Source of the DNA: Methylocystis bryophila
GTDB taxonomy: Bacteria > Pseudomonadota > Alphaproteobacteria > Rhizobiales > Beijerinckiaceae
Assembly (NCBI RefSeq): GCF_027925445.1
Contig: NZ_AP027149.1
Location: 682,001-746,000 of the forward strand
Length of the DNA stretch: 64,000 nucleotides
Direction of reading: 5' to 3'
The number at the start of each line of letters is the position of its first letter. Positions within the stretch are counted from its first letter, which is position 1. This document shows, in pieces, positions 36,986 through 46,415 of the stretch. The position numbers were made by a program, and so were the translations under genes. The notes beneath the pieces are model-generated. The model was not told the origin of the DNA. It worked only from the letters and a program-made list of their open reading frames with translations, and made no database searches.

Positions 36986-38350
36986 TCATTTCTCAGCCTT
37001 CTTCGCGCTCTGCTTCTCACGGAAGAACCGCGCCCAGCCGGCTTTCTCGACCTGCCGTCCCCGCGCGATGGCGAGCGCGTCGGCGCTCACATCCTTGGTG
37101 ACCACAGAGCCCGAGCCGACATAGGCGCCGGCGCCGACCGTCACCGGCGCGACCAGCGACGAGTTGGAGCCGATGAAGGCGCCTTCGCCGATGACCGTGC
37201 GATATTTCAGGAAGCCGTCGTAATTGCAGGTGATTGTCCCCGCGCCGATATTGGCCTCGGCCCCGACCTCGGCGTCGCCGAGATAGGTGAGATGGCTGAC
37301 CTTGGCGCCGGGGCCGATCTTGGCCGCCTTGATCTCCACGAAATTGCCGACCTTGGCGCCCTCGCCGAGATCCGCGCCGGGGCGCAGCCGCGCGAAGGGG
37401 CCGACATGGGCGCCCGGCCCGATCTTGGCGGATTCAATGTGCGAAAAGGCGTGGATCACCGCGCCCTCGCCGATCTCGACCTTGGGGCCGATCCAGACAT
37501 GCGGCTCGATCGTCACGTCGCGCGCGATCTTGGCGTCGGCGCAGAGATAGACGGATGAGGGGTCGATCATCGTGACGCCGCTCTCCATGGCGGCGCGTCG
37601 CAGGCGATTCTGCGCGATCCGCTCGGCCTCGGCGAGCTGGACGCGATCGTTCACGCCCAGAACCTCGCTTTCCTCGCCGAGAACGACGCTGGCTTTCAGT
37701 CCCGCGGCGCGCGCCAGCTTCACGACGTCGGTGAGATAGAACTCGCCCTTCGCGTTGCGATCGTCGATTTGTGTGAGCAGCTCGAGCGCGCGGCGCCCGT
37801 CCAGCGCCATGAGGCCGGCGTTGCAGAGGTCGACGGCGCGTTCTGCGGGGCTTGCGTCCTTCTCCTCCTTGATGGCGAGGAGCGCGCCTGAGGAATCTTG
37901 CACCAGCCTGCCGTAGCCGAGAGGCGAGGCGGGACGAAAGCCGAGGACCGCGACCGTCGCGCCTTCGGCGAGCGCGCGCCGCAGCGCCTGCATCGTCTCT
38001 GGCGTCACAAGCGGCGTATCCGCGAAGAGAATGAGAAGATCGTCGCAACCCGACGCCAGAGCGTCGCGCGCCGCGAGAACCGCATGGGCGGTGCCGCGCC
38101 GTTGCTCCTGCACAAAAACCTGCGACTGAGGCCATGCGCGCCGGGCCTCGGCGCGCACGTCGTCACGACCGGGGCCGATGACGACGGCGACGTCGGCGAT
38201 GCGAGACTTCTCGACGCTCGCCAGCACATGAGCGAGCATCGAGCGGCCCGCGACCCGGTGAAGAACCTTCGGCAAAGCCGATTTCATGCGCGTGCCTTCG
38301 CCAGCGGCGAGCACAACGGCGAGAGCGCGGCGCTCTTCCAAGGATGACAT
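36986..38350 (-). CDS. glmU: Bifunctional UDP-GlcNAc pyrophosphorylase / glucosamine-1-phosphate acetyltransferase
   Basis: 454 residues from the ATG at 38350; the longer frame to 38590 overlaps the opgG start region. N-terminal uridyltransferase: [32 protein letters not shown], then a left-handed beta-helix of hexapeptide repeats ([20 protein letters not shown]) with the [12 protein letters not shown] acetyltransferase segment. It catalyses the last two steps to UDP-GlcNAc. Divergent from opgG. Confidence 0.97.
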   Translation of the reverse strand: MSSLEERRALAVVLAAGEGTRMKSALPKVLHRVAGRSMLAHVLASVEKSRIADVAVVIGPGRDDVRAEARRAWPQSQVFVQEQRRGTAHAVLAARDALASGCDDLLILFADTPLVTPETMQALRRALAEGATVAVLGFRPASPLGYGRLVQDSSGALLAIKEEKDASPAERAVDLCNAGLMALDGRRALELLTQIDDRNAKGEFYLTDVVKLARAAGLKASVVLGEESEVLGVNDRVQLAEAERIAQNRLRRAAMESGVTMIDPSSVYLCADAKIARDVTIEPHVWIGPKVEIGEGAVIHAFSHIESAKIGPGAHVGPFARLRPGADLGEGAKVGNFVEIKAAKIGPGAKVSHLTYLGDAEVGAEANIGAGTITCNYDGFLKYRTVIGEGAFIGSNSSLVAPVTVGAGAYVGSGSVVTKDVSADALAIARGRQVEKAGWARFFREKQSAKKAEK

Positions 38351-38510
38351 GCGCGGCGGCGATCCTTTGCTTGAGCGTGACGAAAAACGGTCGCGCTCTT
38401 TTATCAGTTTCGGCGGAGATTCGAAGTCCGGATGGCGATTTTGAGGCGCCGAGCGCCTGGACCGCGTATAGACCGGAAATCCGCCGCGCCGTCCCAAGAA
38501 TTCCGTTTCG

Positions 38511-38524
38511 GAACCTCTAGGTTC
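38511..38524. promoter_or_regulatory. Short inverted repeat in the glmU-opgG divergent promoter region
   Basis: GAACCT-CT-AGGTTC, six-base arms with a two-base centre, 57 bp upstream of the opgG start. It could be an operator; a chance palindrome cannot be excluded. Confidence 0.25.
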
Positions 38525-38581
38525 TCGTATAGAGGTAGCAAAGGGTCCGCGGGGCGGCGCCTCCCTGGGTTTGCGCAACAG

Positions 38582-40123
38582 ATGGTCCAACGTCGAGAAT
38601 TGTTGAGGGGAGCGCTGGGAGCGCTCGCCGCCGCCGCCGTCGCGCCGCCCGGCGAGAGCGCGAAGGCGCAGGGCTCAGTCCAGGAGCAAGGCGTCCCGTT
38701 CACGCGCGACGGCCTGTTGGCGCGCGCGCGCGACTTCCTCAAGCAGCCTTTTGCGGCCCCGAGCGCCGAGCTTCCCGATTATTTTGCGCGGCTGACGCGC
38801 GAGCAATTCGAGGCGACAGAGCTGCTCCCGGAGGCCCGGGTCTGGGCTTCTGAGCGAAAGAACTTCACGATCGAGCCGCTGCTTCGCGGATGGGTCTATG
38901 GCGCGCCGGTCAAGATTTTCCTCGTGGACGGCGGCAAGGCCGAGCTGCTGCGCCCCGCTTCGCAACAATACTCATTCGGATCGCAAAAGCCGCCGGACCG
39001 ATTGCCGGAGTCGGCTTTCGCGGGCTTTCGCGTTTGGCCGAGCTTCGCCGCCGGGCAGACAGCCCCAGGAGCCGCCTGCCTGCAGTTTCTGGGGGCGAAT
39101 TTCTATCGCGCCAAGGCCGCCGGCCAGAGAAAATGGGGCGTGACAGCGCGCGGACTGTCGATCCGCACCGCCGATCCGGGTGAGGAATATCCGGTCTTTC
39201 GGGAATTTTATGTCGAGACGCCGCCCGCCGGAGAAGACACGCTGGTCATTCACGCCCTTCTCGACTCTGCGAGCGTCGTCGGCGTTTACACCTTCACCCT
39301 GCGCACCAATGAGGCGACAATTCTCGACGTAGAGCTCACGCTTCTGCCGCGCGTCGAGCTCGACCATATCGGGCTTGCGAGCCTTGCCGGCGCGTCCTTC
39401 TTCACGCCGCTGGATCAACGGCGTCTCGACGATATTCGCCCCGCCGCCTCCGAAATGAACGGGCTGCAAATCCATACGGGCGGCAACGAGTGGCTGTGGC
39501 GCCCGCTCTCCAATCGCAACAGTCTGCAGTTCTCCTCCTTCATCGACGCCAATCCGAAGGGTTTCGGCTTTCTCACGCGCAATCGCGACATCGCCGCCTA
39601 CCAGGATGACGACGAGCATTGGGAGCAGCGTCCTTCGATCTGGATCGAGCCGCATCACGACTGGGGAGAGGGCTCGGTGCAGCTTGTCGAGATTCCTTCC
39701 GAGTCGGAGCTCAATCAGAACATCGTCGCCTATTGGCGACCCAAGGACCGCCTTGCTGCAAATTCCGAGAAAAAATTCGCCTACCGCCAGTTCTGGTGCT
39801 GGAGTCCGCCCACCCGGCCCCCGCTCGCGGTGGTTTCCGCGGCGAGGAGCGGCCGCGGCGCCTTGCCCAAGCATCGCCGTTTTGTCGTGGTCTTCAGTGG
39901 AGAGGCTTTGGGTGACCCGGCGCGTCCGCCTGCGCAAGCGAGCCTCAGCGCAAAGCCGGGGTCGTTCTTGAAGCTGCATGACGAATTCGATCCCGCGAGC
40001 AAGACGCACCGCGTCGTGTTCGAGCTTGACCCGAACGGAGAGACCTTCAGCGAGCTGCGGCTCGAGCTCAAAGTGGGTGAGGAGAAGGTTAGCGAATCCT
40101 GGATTTATAGATGGACGCTGTAA
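38582..40123 (+). CDS. opgG: Glucan biosynthesis protein G (osmoregulated periplasmic glucans)
   Basis: 513 residues from the ATG at 38582, which begins a twin-arginine type signal ([21 protein letters not shown]). OpgG/MdoG family features: [33 protein letters not shown], then the [24 protein letters not shown] region, [16 protein letters not shown], and GSVQLVEIP. It acts in the periplasm on the glucan backbone. The last 13 bp overlap opgH, so the two are translationally coupled. Confidence 0.95.
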   Translation: MVQRRELLRGALGALAAAAVAPPGESAKAQGSVQEQGVPFTRDGLLARARDFLKQPFAAPSAELPDYFARLTREQFEATELLPEARVWASERKNFTIEPLLRGWVYGAPVKIFLVDGGKAELLRPASQQYSFGSQKPPDRLPESAFAGFRVWPSFAAGQTAPGAACLQFLGANFYRAKAAGQRKWGVTARGLSIRTADPGEEYPVFREFYVETPPAGEDTLVIHALLDSASVVGVYTFTLRTNEATILDVELTLLPRVELDHIGLASLAGASFFTPLDQRRLDDIRPAASEMNGLQIHTGGNEWLWRPLSNRNSLQFSSFIDANPKGFGFLTRNRDIAAYQDDDEHWEQRPSIWIEPHHDWGEGSVQLVEIPSESELNQNIVAYWRPKDRLAANSEKKFAYRQFWCWSPPTRPPLAVVSAARSGRGALPKHRRFVVVFSGEALGDPARPPAQASLSAKPGSFLKLHDEFDPASKTHRVVFELDPNGETFSELRLELKVGEEKVSESWIYRWTL

Positions 40124-42381
40124 ACGAGACGCCAGAGATCTCCTCGCCGCAGACGACCCTGCTGGCGGCGGCGGAGATTTCGCTCAACGCGCCCCCGACG
40201 CCCGTCGAGAACCGGCTGTCGATGCCGGCGCAGAACATCTTCAAATTCGACTCCCGCAGCCGACGCCGGCGGCCGCCCTCCGATGACTCGCGGCGCGGCG
40301 GCGGGCGGAATGGCGAAGAAGCGCCCGCCCAACCCGCGGCCGCGAACCCTTGGCTTGCGCGCTTCGTCGCCTTCGGCGGAGGCGCAGCGCTGACCGCCTA
40401 TGGCGGCCATGAGATGTATCGGGTCGTCGACGTCGGCGGCGTCACGATGCTCAAATGGGCGCTGCTTGCGCTCTTCATCCTGAACTTTTCCTGGATCGCG
40501 CTCTCTTTCACGAGCGCGGTGGTTGGCTTCGTCGTGCTGTTGCGCCGGCGGGCGGCGCCGCCGACCCCGACCCGTCTCAGAGAAAAGACCGTCGTTGTCA
40601 TGCCCATCTACAACGAGGTCCCGAGCCGGGTCGTCGCGACCCTGCAAGCGATTTTCGAGGATGTGGAGGCGACGGGGCTCGGCGCGAGCTTCGACTGGTT
40701 CTTCCTCTCCGACACGACGAACCCCGACATCTGGATCGCAGAGGAGCGCGCCTTCATCGCCTTGCGTCGGCGGCTCGGCGCCGTCGGGGCGCGCGTCTAC
40801 TATCGCCGACGCGAGAAGAACACGAGCCGCAAGGCCGGCAATGTCGCCGAATTCGTCTGTCGTTGGGGCGGCGCCTACAAGCACATGGTCGTGCTCGACG
40901 CCGACAGCCTGATGAGCGGGCAGACGATCGTGCGCCTCGCCGCCGTCATGGAGGCCGATCCGGACGCCGGCGTCATCCAGACGCTGCCGCTCGTGATCAA
41001 CCGGAACACGCTGTTTGCGCGCGTTCAGCAATTCGCCGCGCGCATTTATGGACCGTTGATCGCCGCCGGCCTTTCCGAATGGATGGGTCGCGACGGCAAT
41101 TACTGGGGCCACAACGCCATCATTCGCACCGAGGCTTTCGCCGCGCATTGCGGCCTGCCGGATCTGCGAGGCCGCCCGCCTTGGGGCGGCCACATCCTGA
41201 GCCACGACTTCGTCGAAGCCGCCTTGATGCGGCGCGCCGGCTACGCCGTCTACATGCTGCCGACGCTTGGCGGCTCCTATGAGGAGAGCCCGCCGTCGCT
41301 GATCGATCTTTCGATCCGCGACCGACGCTGGTGTCAGGGCAATCTCCAGCACAGCCGCGTCCTGTTCGGCAAAGGCTTTCACTGGGCGAGCCGCCAGCAT
41401 TTCCTAACCGGCATCTTCGGCTATCTGACCTCGCCCCTCTGGCTGATGCAGCTCTTCGTCGGCATCGCGCTGGTTTTCCAGGCGAGCTATTTCCGTCCCG
41501 AATATTTCACCGCGGAATTCGGGATCTTCCCGGTGTGGCCGCGCTTCGACGCCGAGCGCTCTCTCGAGCTCTTCGGCCTGACGATGGCCATTCTGCTCGC
41601 CCCGAAATTCTTGGGCCTCCTTGTCGCGCTTTGGGAGCGCGATACGCGCCGCGGCGCGGGCGGCGCGTTGATGCTGTTCGTCTCGACGGTCTTCGAGATC
41701 GTGCTCTCAGCGCTGCTCGCGCCCATCATGATGCTGATCCAGACCGGCCACGTGCTTCACATCGTCTTCGGCTTCGATACGGGGTGGGACCCGCAGCGGC
41801 GTGACGACGGATCCGTCCCTTTCACCGCGATCGTGCGCCGTCATCGCTCTCACGTCGCCATGGGGGTGCTGAGCCTCATCGCCGGTCTCTTGATCTCGCC
41901 CTCGCTCGTCGCCTGGATGTCGCCGACGATCGCCGGCCTCATTCTCTCGATCCCGATTTCCTATCTGACGGGCCAGCGCTGGCTTGGGCTCGTGTTCCGA
42001 CGGGCTGGCGTGCTCGGCACGCCCGAGGAGACGACGACGCCGCCGGTGGCCAAGCGAGGCAAGGCGCTCTACAAGGGCCTTCAGCGCCTGGGCGAGGACG
42101 AGGCGAACGGCCTGCAGGCGATCCACGACGATCCGCAATTGCGCGAGCTACACGAGCGCTGGCTGCCGTCGCGCCGACCACGGCAGCGGGGCGTGATCAG
42201 CGCCGATCGGGCGCTCGCCGAAACCAAGCTCGCCGAGGCCGAGACGATCGAGGACGCCGTCGAGTGGCTCAATCGCGGCGAGCGCCTCGTCGCTCTCTCC
42301 GATCGCGCGCTGATCGACGTGGTGGCGCGACTGCCGAGCCGTGAAAAGCTCGCGGCGAAACCCGCCGAGGCGGCGGAATGA
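40111..42381 (+). CDS. opgH: Glucans biosynthesis glucosyltransferase H
   Basis: 756 residues. Inner-membrane processive GT2 enzyme: two N-terminal helices after a ~85-residue cytoplasmic tail, then TVVVMPIYNE, VVLDADSLMSG (DxD), HDFVEAALMRRAGY, and the QGNLQHSRVL (Q/RxxRW-like RRWCQGNLQ) motif, followed by more membrane helices. It makes the beta-1,2-glucan backbone of osmoregulated periplasmic glucans. The stop overlaps the ATG of the DUF952 frame (ATGA), which reads into a repeat. Confidence 0.95.
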   Translation: MDAVNETPEISSPQTTLLAAAEISLNAPPTPVENRLSMPAQNIFKFDSRSRRRRPPSDDSRRGGGRNGEEAPAQPAAANPWLARFVAFGGGAALTAYGGHEMYRVVDVGGVTMLKWALLALFILNFSWIALSFTSAVVGFVVLLRRRAAPPTPTRLREKTVVVMPIYNEVPSRVVATLQAIFEDVEATGLGASFDWFFLSDTTNPDIWIAEERAFIALRRRLGAVGARVYYRRREKNTSRKAGNVAEFVCRWGGAYKHMVVLDADSLMSGQTIVRLAAVMEADPDAGVIQTLPLVINRNTLFARVQQFAARIYGPLIAAGLSEWMGRDGNYWGHNAIIRTEAFAAHCGLPDLRGRPPWGGHILSHDFVEAALMRRAGYAVYMLPTLGGSYEESPPSLIDLSIRDRRWCQGNLQHSRVLFGKGFHWASRQHFLTGIFGYLTSPLWLMQLFVGIALVFQASYFRPEYFTAEFGIFPVWPRFDAERSLELFGLTMAILLAPKFLGLLVALWERDTRRGAGGALMLFVSTVFEIVLSALLAPIMMLIQTGHVLHIVFGFDTGWDPQRRDDGSVPFTAIVRRHRSHVAMGVLSLIAGLLISPSLVAWMSPTIAGLILSIPISYLTGQRWLGLVFRRAGVLGTPEETTTPPVAKRGKALYKGLQRLGEDEANGLQAIHDDPQLRELHERWLPSRRPRQRGVISADRALAETKLAEAETIEDAVEWLNRGERLVALSDRALIDVVARLPSREKLAAKPAEAAE

Positions 42382-42854
42382 CGGGCGCTGGCCTTAGAGC
42401 ATGTCACGGAAAAGTGCGAAGCGGTTTTCCGGTCATGACATGCTCCAACCTTTTGATTTGGCGCGGTTCCTTATCGCTCGAACGATTCCGTTCGAGCGGG
42501 AAGCGCGCTAGCGGCGCCGAGGTCATTTATAAGATCGTCGCGTCTTCCCTCTGGCCGACGCGCGGCGAGCCCTTCGGCGGCGCTCCCGTCGATCTTGCCG
42601 ACGGCTTCATTCATTTCTCCACCGCGGCGCAGGTCGTCGAGACCGCAGCGCGGCATTTCGCCGGTGAGGACAATCTGCTGCTGGTTGCGGTCGACCCCGC
42701 GCAACTCGGCGCCGCGCTGAAATGGGAGCCGTCGCGCGGCGGCGATCTCTTCCCGCATCTTTATGGATCGCTGCCCCTCTCCGCGGCGCTCTGGGCTCGT
42801 CCGCTGCCGCCCGGCGACGATGGCCGCCACGATTTTTCGAGCCTCCTCGCTTGA
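42378..42854 (+). CDS. DUF952 protein with N-terminal extension encoded by a repeat
   Basis: The DUF952 part is about residues 48-158: [52 protein letters not shown]. Its usual initiator Met is absent: the codon before IYKI is GTC. The nearest in-frame starts lie inside or before the family A repeat. The ATG at 42378 overlaps the opgH stop and has a GAGGCGGCGGA ribosome site, giving a 158-residue protein whose residues 7-44 come from the repeat ([10 protein letters not shown]... [10 protein letters not shown]). Its stop overlaps the pyrD start, so opgH, DUF952 and pyrD may be chained. Function of DUF952 is unknown. Confidence 0.65.
   Translation: MTGAGLRACHGKVRSGFPVMTCSNLLIWRGSLSLERFRSSGKRASGAEVIYKIVASSLWPTRGEPFGGAPVDLADGFIHFSTAAQVVETAARHFAGEDNLLLVAVDPAQLGAALKWEPSRGGDLFPHLYGSLPLSAALWARPLPPGDDGRHDFSSLLA
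42395..42510 (+). repeat. Palindromic intergenic repeat, family A (forward copy, TA at both ends), read through by an ORF
   Basis: Nearly identical to the copy at 19429-19544 (differences at about four positions). Starts TAGAGCATGTCA, ends GGGAAGCGCGCTA. It is open in the frame of the DUF952 gene and lies 14 bp after the opgH stop. Confidence 0.9.
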
Positions 42855-43909
42855 TCCGCGATCTCGCCGCGGCGGCCTTGCGCCGGCTCGATCCCGAGAC
42901 CGCGCATCGTGCGACGATCGCGGCCTTGCGCGTCCTTCCCAAGGCCCGCCCGCCGATCGACGATCCGCGCCTGAAGACTAACCTCTTCGGGCTCGCTTTC
43001 GACAATCCCATCGGCCTCGCCGCCGGCTTCGACAAAAACGCAGAGGTCTTCGACGCGGCGCCGGGGCTCGGATTCGGTTTCGTCGAGGTCGGGACGCTGA
43101 CGCCTCGTCCGCAGCCCGGGAACCCGCGCCCGCGCGTCTTCCGCCTGCTGGAAGATCACGCCATCGTCAACCGCTACGGCTTCAACAATGATGGCCATGC
43201 CCCGGCGCTCACGCGACTGACGGCGCGCGCGCGCCTGCGCGTCGTCGGCGTCAATGTCGGGGCCAACAAGGATTCGGACGACCGCATCGCCGATTATGTC
43301 GCGGGCGTCGAAGCTTTCGCGAATGTCGCCGATTATCTGACGATCAACGTCTCTTCGCCCAACACGCCCGGCCTGCGCGACCTGCAGGAAGCCCCCGCGC
43401 TGCGGACGCTTCTGGCGCGCGCGCTCGAAGCGCGCGATCGCGCGGCGCGTCGGCCGCCCCTGCTGTTGAAAATCGCGCCAGACGTGACGCTGGCTCAGCT
43501 CGACGAGATCGCGCGCGTTGCTCGCGACGCGAAGATCGACGGGATGATCGTCTCCAACACGACGATTTCTCGGCCCGAGAGCCTGCGCTCAACTCTCGCG
43601 AAGGAGGCGGGCGGGCTGTCGGGACGACCGCTCTTTTCACTCTCCACGCGCCGTCTCGCCGAGACCTACTTGCGCGTTGAGGAACAATTTCCGCTGATCG
43701 GGGTGGGCGGCGTGGACGGGCCCGAGGCCGCCTTCGCCAAGCTCGAAGCTGGAGCGAGCCTGCTCCAGCTCTATTCGGCGCTCGTCTTCGAAGGACCGGG
43801 GCTGGTTTCCCGCATCAAGCGGGATCTGACGGCGCGTCTCGCCGTCGAAGGCGCAAGCCTCTCCTCGATCGTGGGAAGACGGGCGGCGGACGTCGCGGCC
43901 TGCGCGTGA
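42851..43909 (+). CDS. pyrD: Dihydroorotate dehydrogenase (quinone), class 2
   Basis: 352 residues from the TTG at 42851, which overlaps the DUF952 stop (TTGA). Class 2 features: an N-terminal membrane-associating helical segment ([19 protein letters not shown]), [57 protein letters not shown] with the catalytic serine, and LLKIAPD. It oxidises dihydroorotate to orotate with FMN, passing electrons to ubiquinone at the inner membrane. Confidence 0.95.
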   Translation: MIRDLAAAALRRLDPETAHRATIAALRVLPKARPPIDDPRLKTNLFGLAFDNPIGLAAGFDKNAEVFDAAPGLGFGFVEVGTLTPRPQPGNPRPRVFRLLEDHAIVNRYGFNNDGHAPALTRLTARARLRVVGVNVGANKDSDDRIADYVAGVEAFANVADYLTINVSSPNTPGLRDLQEAPALRTLLARALEARDRAARRPPLLLKIAPDVTLAQLDEIARVARDAKIDGMIVSNTTISRPESLRSTLAKEAGGLSGRPLFSLSTRRLAETYLRVEEQFPLIGVGGVDGPEAAFAKLEAGASLLQLYSALVFEGPGLVSRIKRDLTARLAVEGASLSSIVGRRAADVAACA

Positions 43910-44031
43910 CGAAACGCGGTTCACGCATTCCGATTAAATATGAATAAAAGATTGCATATGGTCAGCCCATCAAAGGCGGCGCTATAGCTTGCCCTCCACG
44001 AATCATCGGGCGGCCGCCCGAGGAAAAGGCG

Positions 44032-44067
44032 CATGCCATGTCACAAGCTCATGCCATGTCACAAGCT
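44032..44067 (+). repeat. Perfect 18-bp tandem duplication at the response-regulator start
   Basis: CATGCCATGTCACAAGCT occurs twice in direct succession (44032-44049, 44050-44067). It duplicates the start codon and six codons, producing MSQAHAMSQAS. AGGAAAAGG (44021) is 8 bp from the first ATG (44038) and 26 bp from the second. Confidence 0.9.
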
Positions 44068-44736
44068 TCAGCGCCCGTCGCGCCTTCGGAGCCGACCGCC
44101 ATCGCCGGCGATGAACTCGCAGCGAGAGTCGATCGAGGCGCCCGGCCCTCAGTGCTTTGCATCGAAGATGACTGGGATACGGCGATGCTGATTTCCGAGG
44201 AACTGGAGCAGCGCGGCTTCGACGTGCAGATCGCGAGCGACGGACGAGAGGGATGGTCGGCGCTGCTACGCTGCCGACCAAACGCGATTCTCTGCGACAT
44301 CAATCTTCCCTTCATGTCGGGCTTCGAGATCCTCGAAGCGCTGACCGCTATCGCGCCGCGCTTCGCTCGAGTTCCCTTCATCTTCCTCACCGCGCTCACC
44401 GCACGCGCGGACGAATTGAAGGGGCGCCGCCTCGGCGCCGACGATTACGTCGTGAAGCCCATCGACTTCGACTTGCTCGAGACGATCATCAGGGCGCGGC
44501 TCAAGGGCGTCGCACGTTTGGGCATTTGGCCGGAGAAATGCGCGCTGAACGATCGCGAGATCGAGACGCTGATGTGGGCGGCGCGCGGCAAGACCTCGGA
44601 GGAGATCGCCACGATCACTTCGCTCTCCGAGCGCACGGTCAATTTCCACCTCAGCAATGCGCGCGAGAAGCTCGGCGTCGCGACACGTATTCAAGCGGCG
44701 GTGAAGGCGACGATCGCGGGCATCATCGAGCCCTGA
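44038..44736 (+). CDS. Two-component response regulator, REC plus LuxR-type HTH
   Basis: 232 residues. The receiver domain (about 38-155) shows the acidic pair IEDD, phospho-acceptor Asp in LCDINLPFMSG, Thr in FLTAL and Lys in VVKPID. The C-terminal HTH (about 170-225) has LNDREIETLMWAARGKTSEEIA and SERTVNFHLSNAREKLG, the LuxR/NarL DNA-binding signature. The first ~35 residues are a non-conserved tail. The cognate kinase follows after 6 bp. The target is unknown. Confidence 0.93.
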   Translation: MSQAHAMSQASAPVAPSEPTAIAGDELAARVDRGARPSVLCIEDDWDTAMLISEELEQRGFDVQIASDGREGWSALLRCRPNAILCDINLPFMSGFEILEALTAIAPRFARVPFIFLTALTARADELKGRRLGADDYVVKPIDFDLLETIIRARLKGVARLGIWPEKCALNDREIETLMWAARGKTSEEIATITSLSERTVNFHLSNAREKLGVATRIQAAVKATIAGIIEP

Positions 44737-44742
44737 CGCGCA

Positions 44743-46302
44743 ATGCGCAGGCGCGACACGATCGGTTTTCGCCTCTCGGCGGCTTTCGCGCTCCTGTTTG
44801 CGATCCTCTTCGCCTTCGGGCTCTTCGGCCTCGCACAGTTCCGGTCTTTCACCCGCGATTCGGCCGAGATTCGGGAGCGCTGGCTGAAGAGCACGCGCTA
44901 TCTCGGCGACATCAACAATTACACTTCGGATTTTCGCGCGCTCGAAGCAAGCTACCTGCTCGCCCCGGCGTCATCTGACGACGGAAGTCTCCTGCAGGAA
45001 GCGACGACGCTCGACATGGAGATCGCTCGCGCGCAGCAGGGCTATGAGGCGCTTGCACACGACCCCGAGGAGCTTCGTCTTTACGCCGAATTCGAGAGGC
45101 TCTGGCGCGCCTATCGCAGCGAGGCGCAGCAGGTGTTGGCGGCGAGGCGGGGCGAACGCAATGACGCGGCGCTCTCCGTCTACTTCAACGCCTCTCGCAG
45201 CTTCTTTAATTCCGCAAGCGACATGCTCGATCGTCTGGGCGCTCTCACCAATGTAAACGCCCAAGGGGCCAGTCGGCGCGCCGTGCAGGCGATCGGATCG
45301 GCCTGGATTTATCTTTGCGCGGCGGTCATCCTGAGTCTGGCGCTCGTCGTGCTGATCCTCGTCTATCTCTCCCGCGTCGTCATCTTTCCCTTGAGAGCGC
45401 TCGCCCATTGCATGCGGGCGCTCTCCCGCGGAGACCTGGACGTCAAGCTTCCCGACGCCCGGCAGCAAAACGAAATCGGGGAAATGGCGCGCGCCGTGAC
45501 CGTGTTCAGGAACAACGCGGTCGATTTGAAACTCAGTCAGAAAGGCCTCGCGCGTCAAGCGATGATGCTCGAAGAAAAGCTCGCTCAGGAGATCCGTCTG
45601 AACGAGCAGCAACGCAATTTCATCTCGATGGCGTCGCATGAATTCCGGACGCCGATGACGATCATCGACGGCCACGCGCAGCGCCTGCTCAATGTCAAGG
45701 ACCCCGAGCTCCCGAGCGCCGCGAAGGAGAGGGCGAAGAAGATCCGATGGGCGGTCAAGCGCATGAGCGTGATGATCGATACGATCCTACTCTCCTCGCG
45801 TGTCTTCGACGAGGCGCCCGAGCTATATGTTCATCAGTCCGAATTTGACATGCGCGCGTTGCTGCATGAGGTCTGCAAGCTCAATCGCGAGATTTCCCCC
45901 AACGCCGCGATTCTCGAGGCGCTCGGGTCGGAAAGCCTCAAGGTCTCGGGGGACCGCGATCTGCTGTTTCAGGTTTTTGTCAATCTCGTCGCCAATTCGG
46001 TCAAATACTCGCCTCCCTCGACGCCAATCGAGGTTTGCTGCCGAAGCGAGGGCGAGCGCGTCATCGTCGAGATCGACGACAAGGGGATGGGCATTCCGCA
46101 GGCCGATCTTCCCCATATTTTCGAGCGCTATTTCCGCGGCGCCAACGTGGCGAGCGTCGTCGGCACGGGGATCGGACTGTATTTCGTCAAGCTCGTCGTC
46201 GAGCTGCACGGCGGAACGGTCAAGGCGGAGAGTGTCGAGCGCGAGGGAGCAAGATTCACGGTCGAGCTCCCGAAAAGCGGCGCGGCGACGATGTCGCCTT
46301 AG
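44743..46302 (+). CDS. Membrane sensor histidine kinase
   Basis: 519 residues. Two membrane helices (about 12-34 and 188-212) enclose a helical periplasmic sensor (about 35-187, four-helix-bundle look). A HAMP domain follows (YLSRVVIFPLRALAHCMRALSRGDLDVKL), then HisKA with phospho-acceptor His in SMASHEFRTPMT, and HATPase_c with LVANSVKYSPP (N box), IDDKGMGIP (G1) and VGTGIGLYFVK (G2). It should phosphorylate the adjacent regulator. The TAG stop (46300-46302) is the first triplet of a family A repeat. Confidence 0.95.
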   Translation: MRRRDTIGFRLSAAFALLFAILFAFGLFGLAQFRSFTRDSAEIRERWLKSTRYLGDINNYTSDFRALEASYLLAPASSDDGSLLQEATTLDMEIARAQQGYEALAHDPEELRLYAEFERLWRAYRSEAQQVLAARRGERNDAALSVYFNASRSFFNSASDMLDRLGALTNVNAQGASRRAVQAIGSAWIYLCAAVILSLALVVLILVYLSRVVIFPLRALAHCMRALSRGDLDVKLPDARQQNEIGEMARAVTVFRNNAVDLKLSQKGLARQAMMLEEKLAQEIRLNEQQRNFISMASHEFRTPMTIIDGHAQRLLNVKDPELPSAAKERAKKIRWAVKRMSVMIDTILLSSRVFDEAPELYVHQSEFDMRALLHEVCKLNREISPNAAILEALGSESLKVSGDRDLLFQVFVNLVANSVKYSPPSTPIEVCCRSEGERVIVEIDDKGMGIPQADLPHIFERYFRGANVASVVGTGIGLYFVKLVVELHGGTVKAESVEREGARFTVELPKSGAATMSP

Positions 46303-46415
46303 CGCGTTTCCCGCTCGAACGGAATCGTTCGAGCGATAAGGAATCGCGCCAAGTCAAAAACTTAGAGCATGTCATGACCGGAAAACCGCTTCGCACTTTT
46401 CCGTGACATGCTTTA
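46300..46415 (-). repeat. Palindromic intergenic repeat, family A (reverse copy) whose two ends supply two stop codons
   Basis: 116 bp, reverse orientation, starting TAGCGCGTTTCCCG and ending GACATGCTTTA. The left-end TAG is the stop of the histidine kinase gene; the right end read on the minus strand is TAA (from the usual TAG), the stop of the L,D-transpeptidase gene. The whole space between these convergent genes is the repeat. Confidence 0.9.

Noticed and set aside
44038..46302. Whether the two-component pair is PhyR and its kinase, matching the orphan NepR
   Set aside because: The regulator has a LuxR-type HTH output domain rather than the sigma-like domain of PhyR, and the kinase is an ordinary HAMP-HisKA sensor, not HWE/HisKA2.
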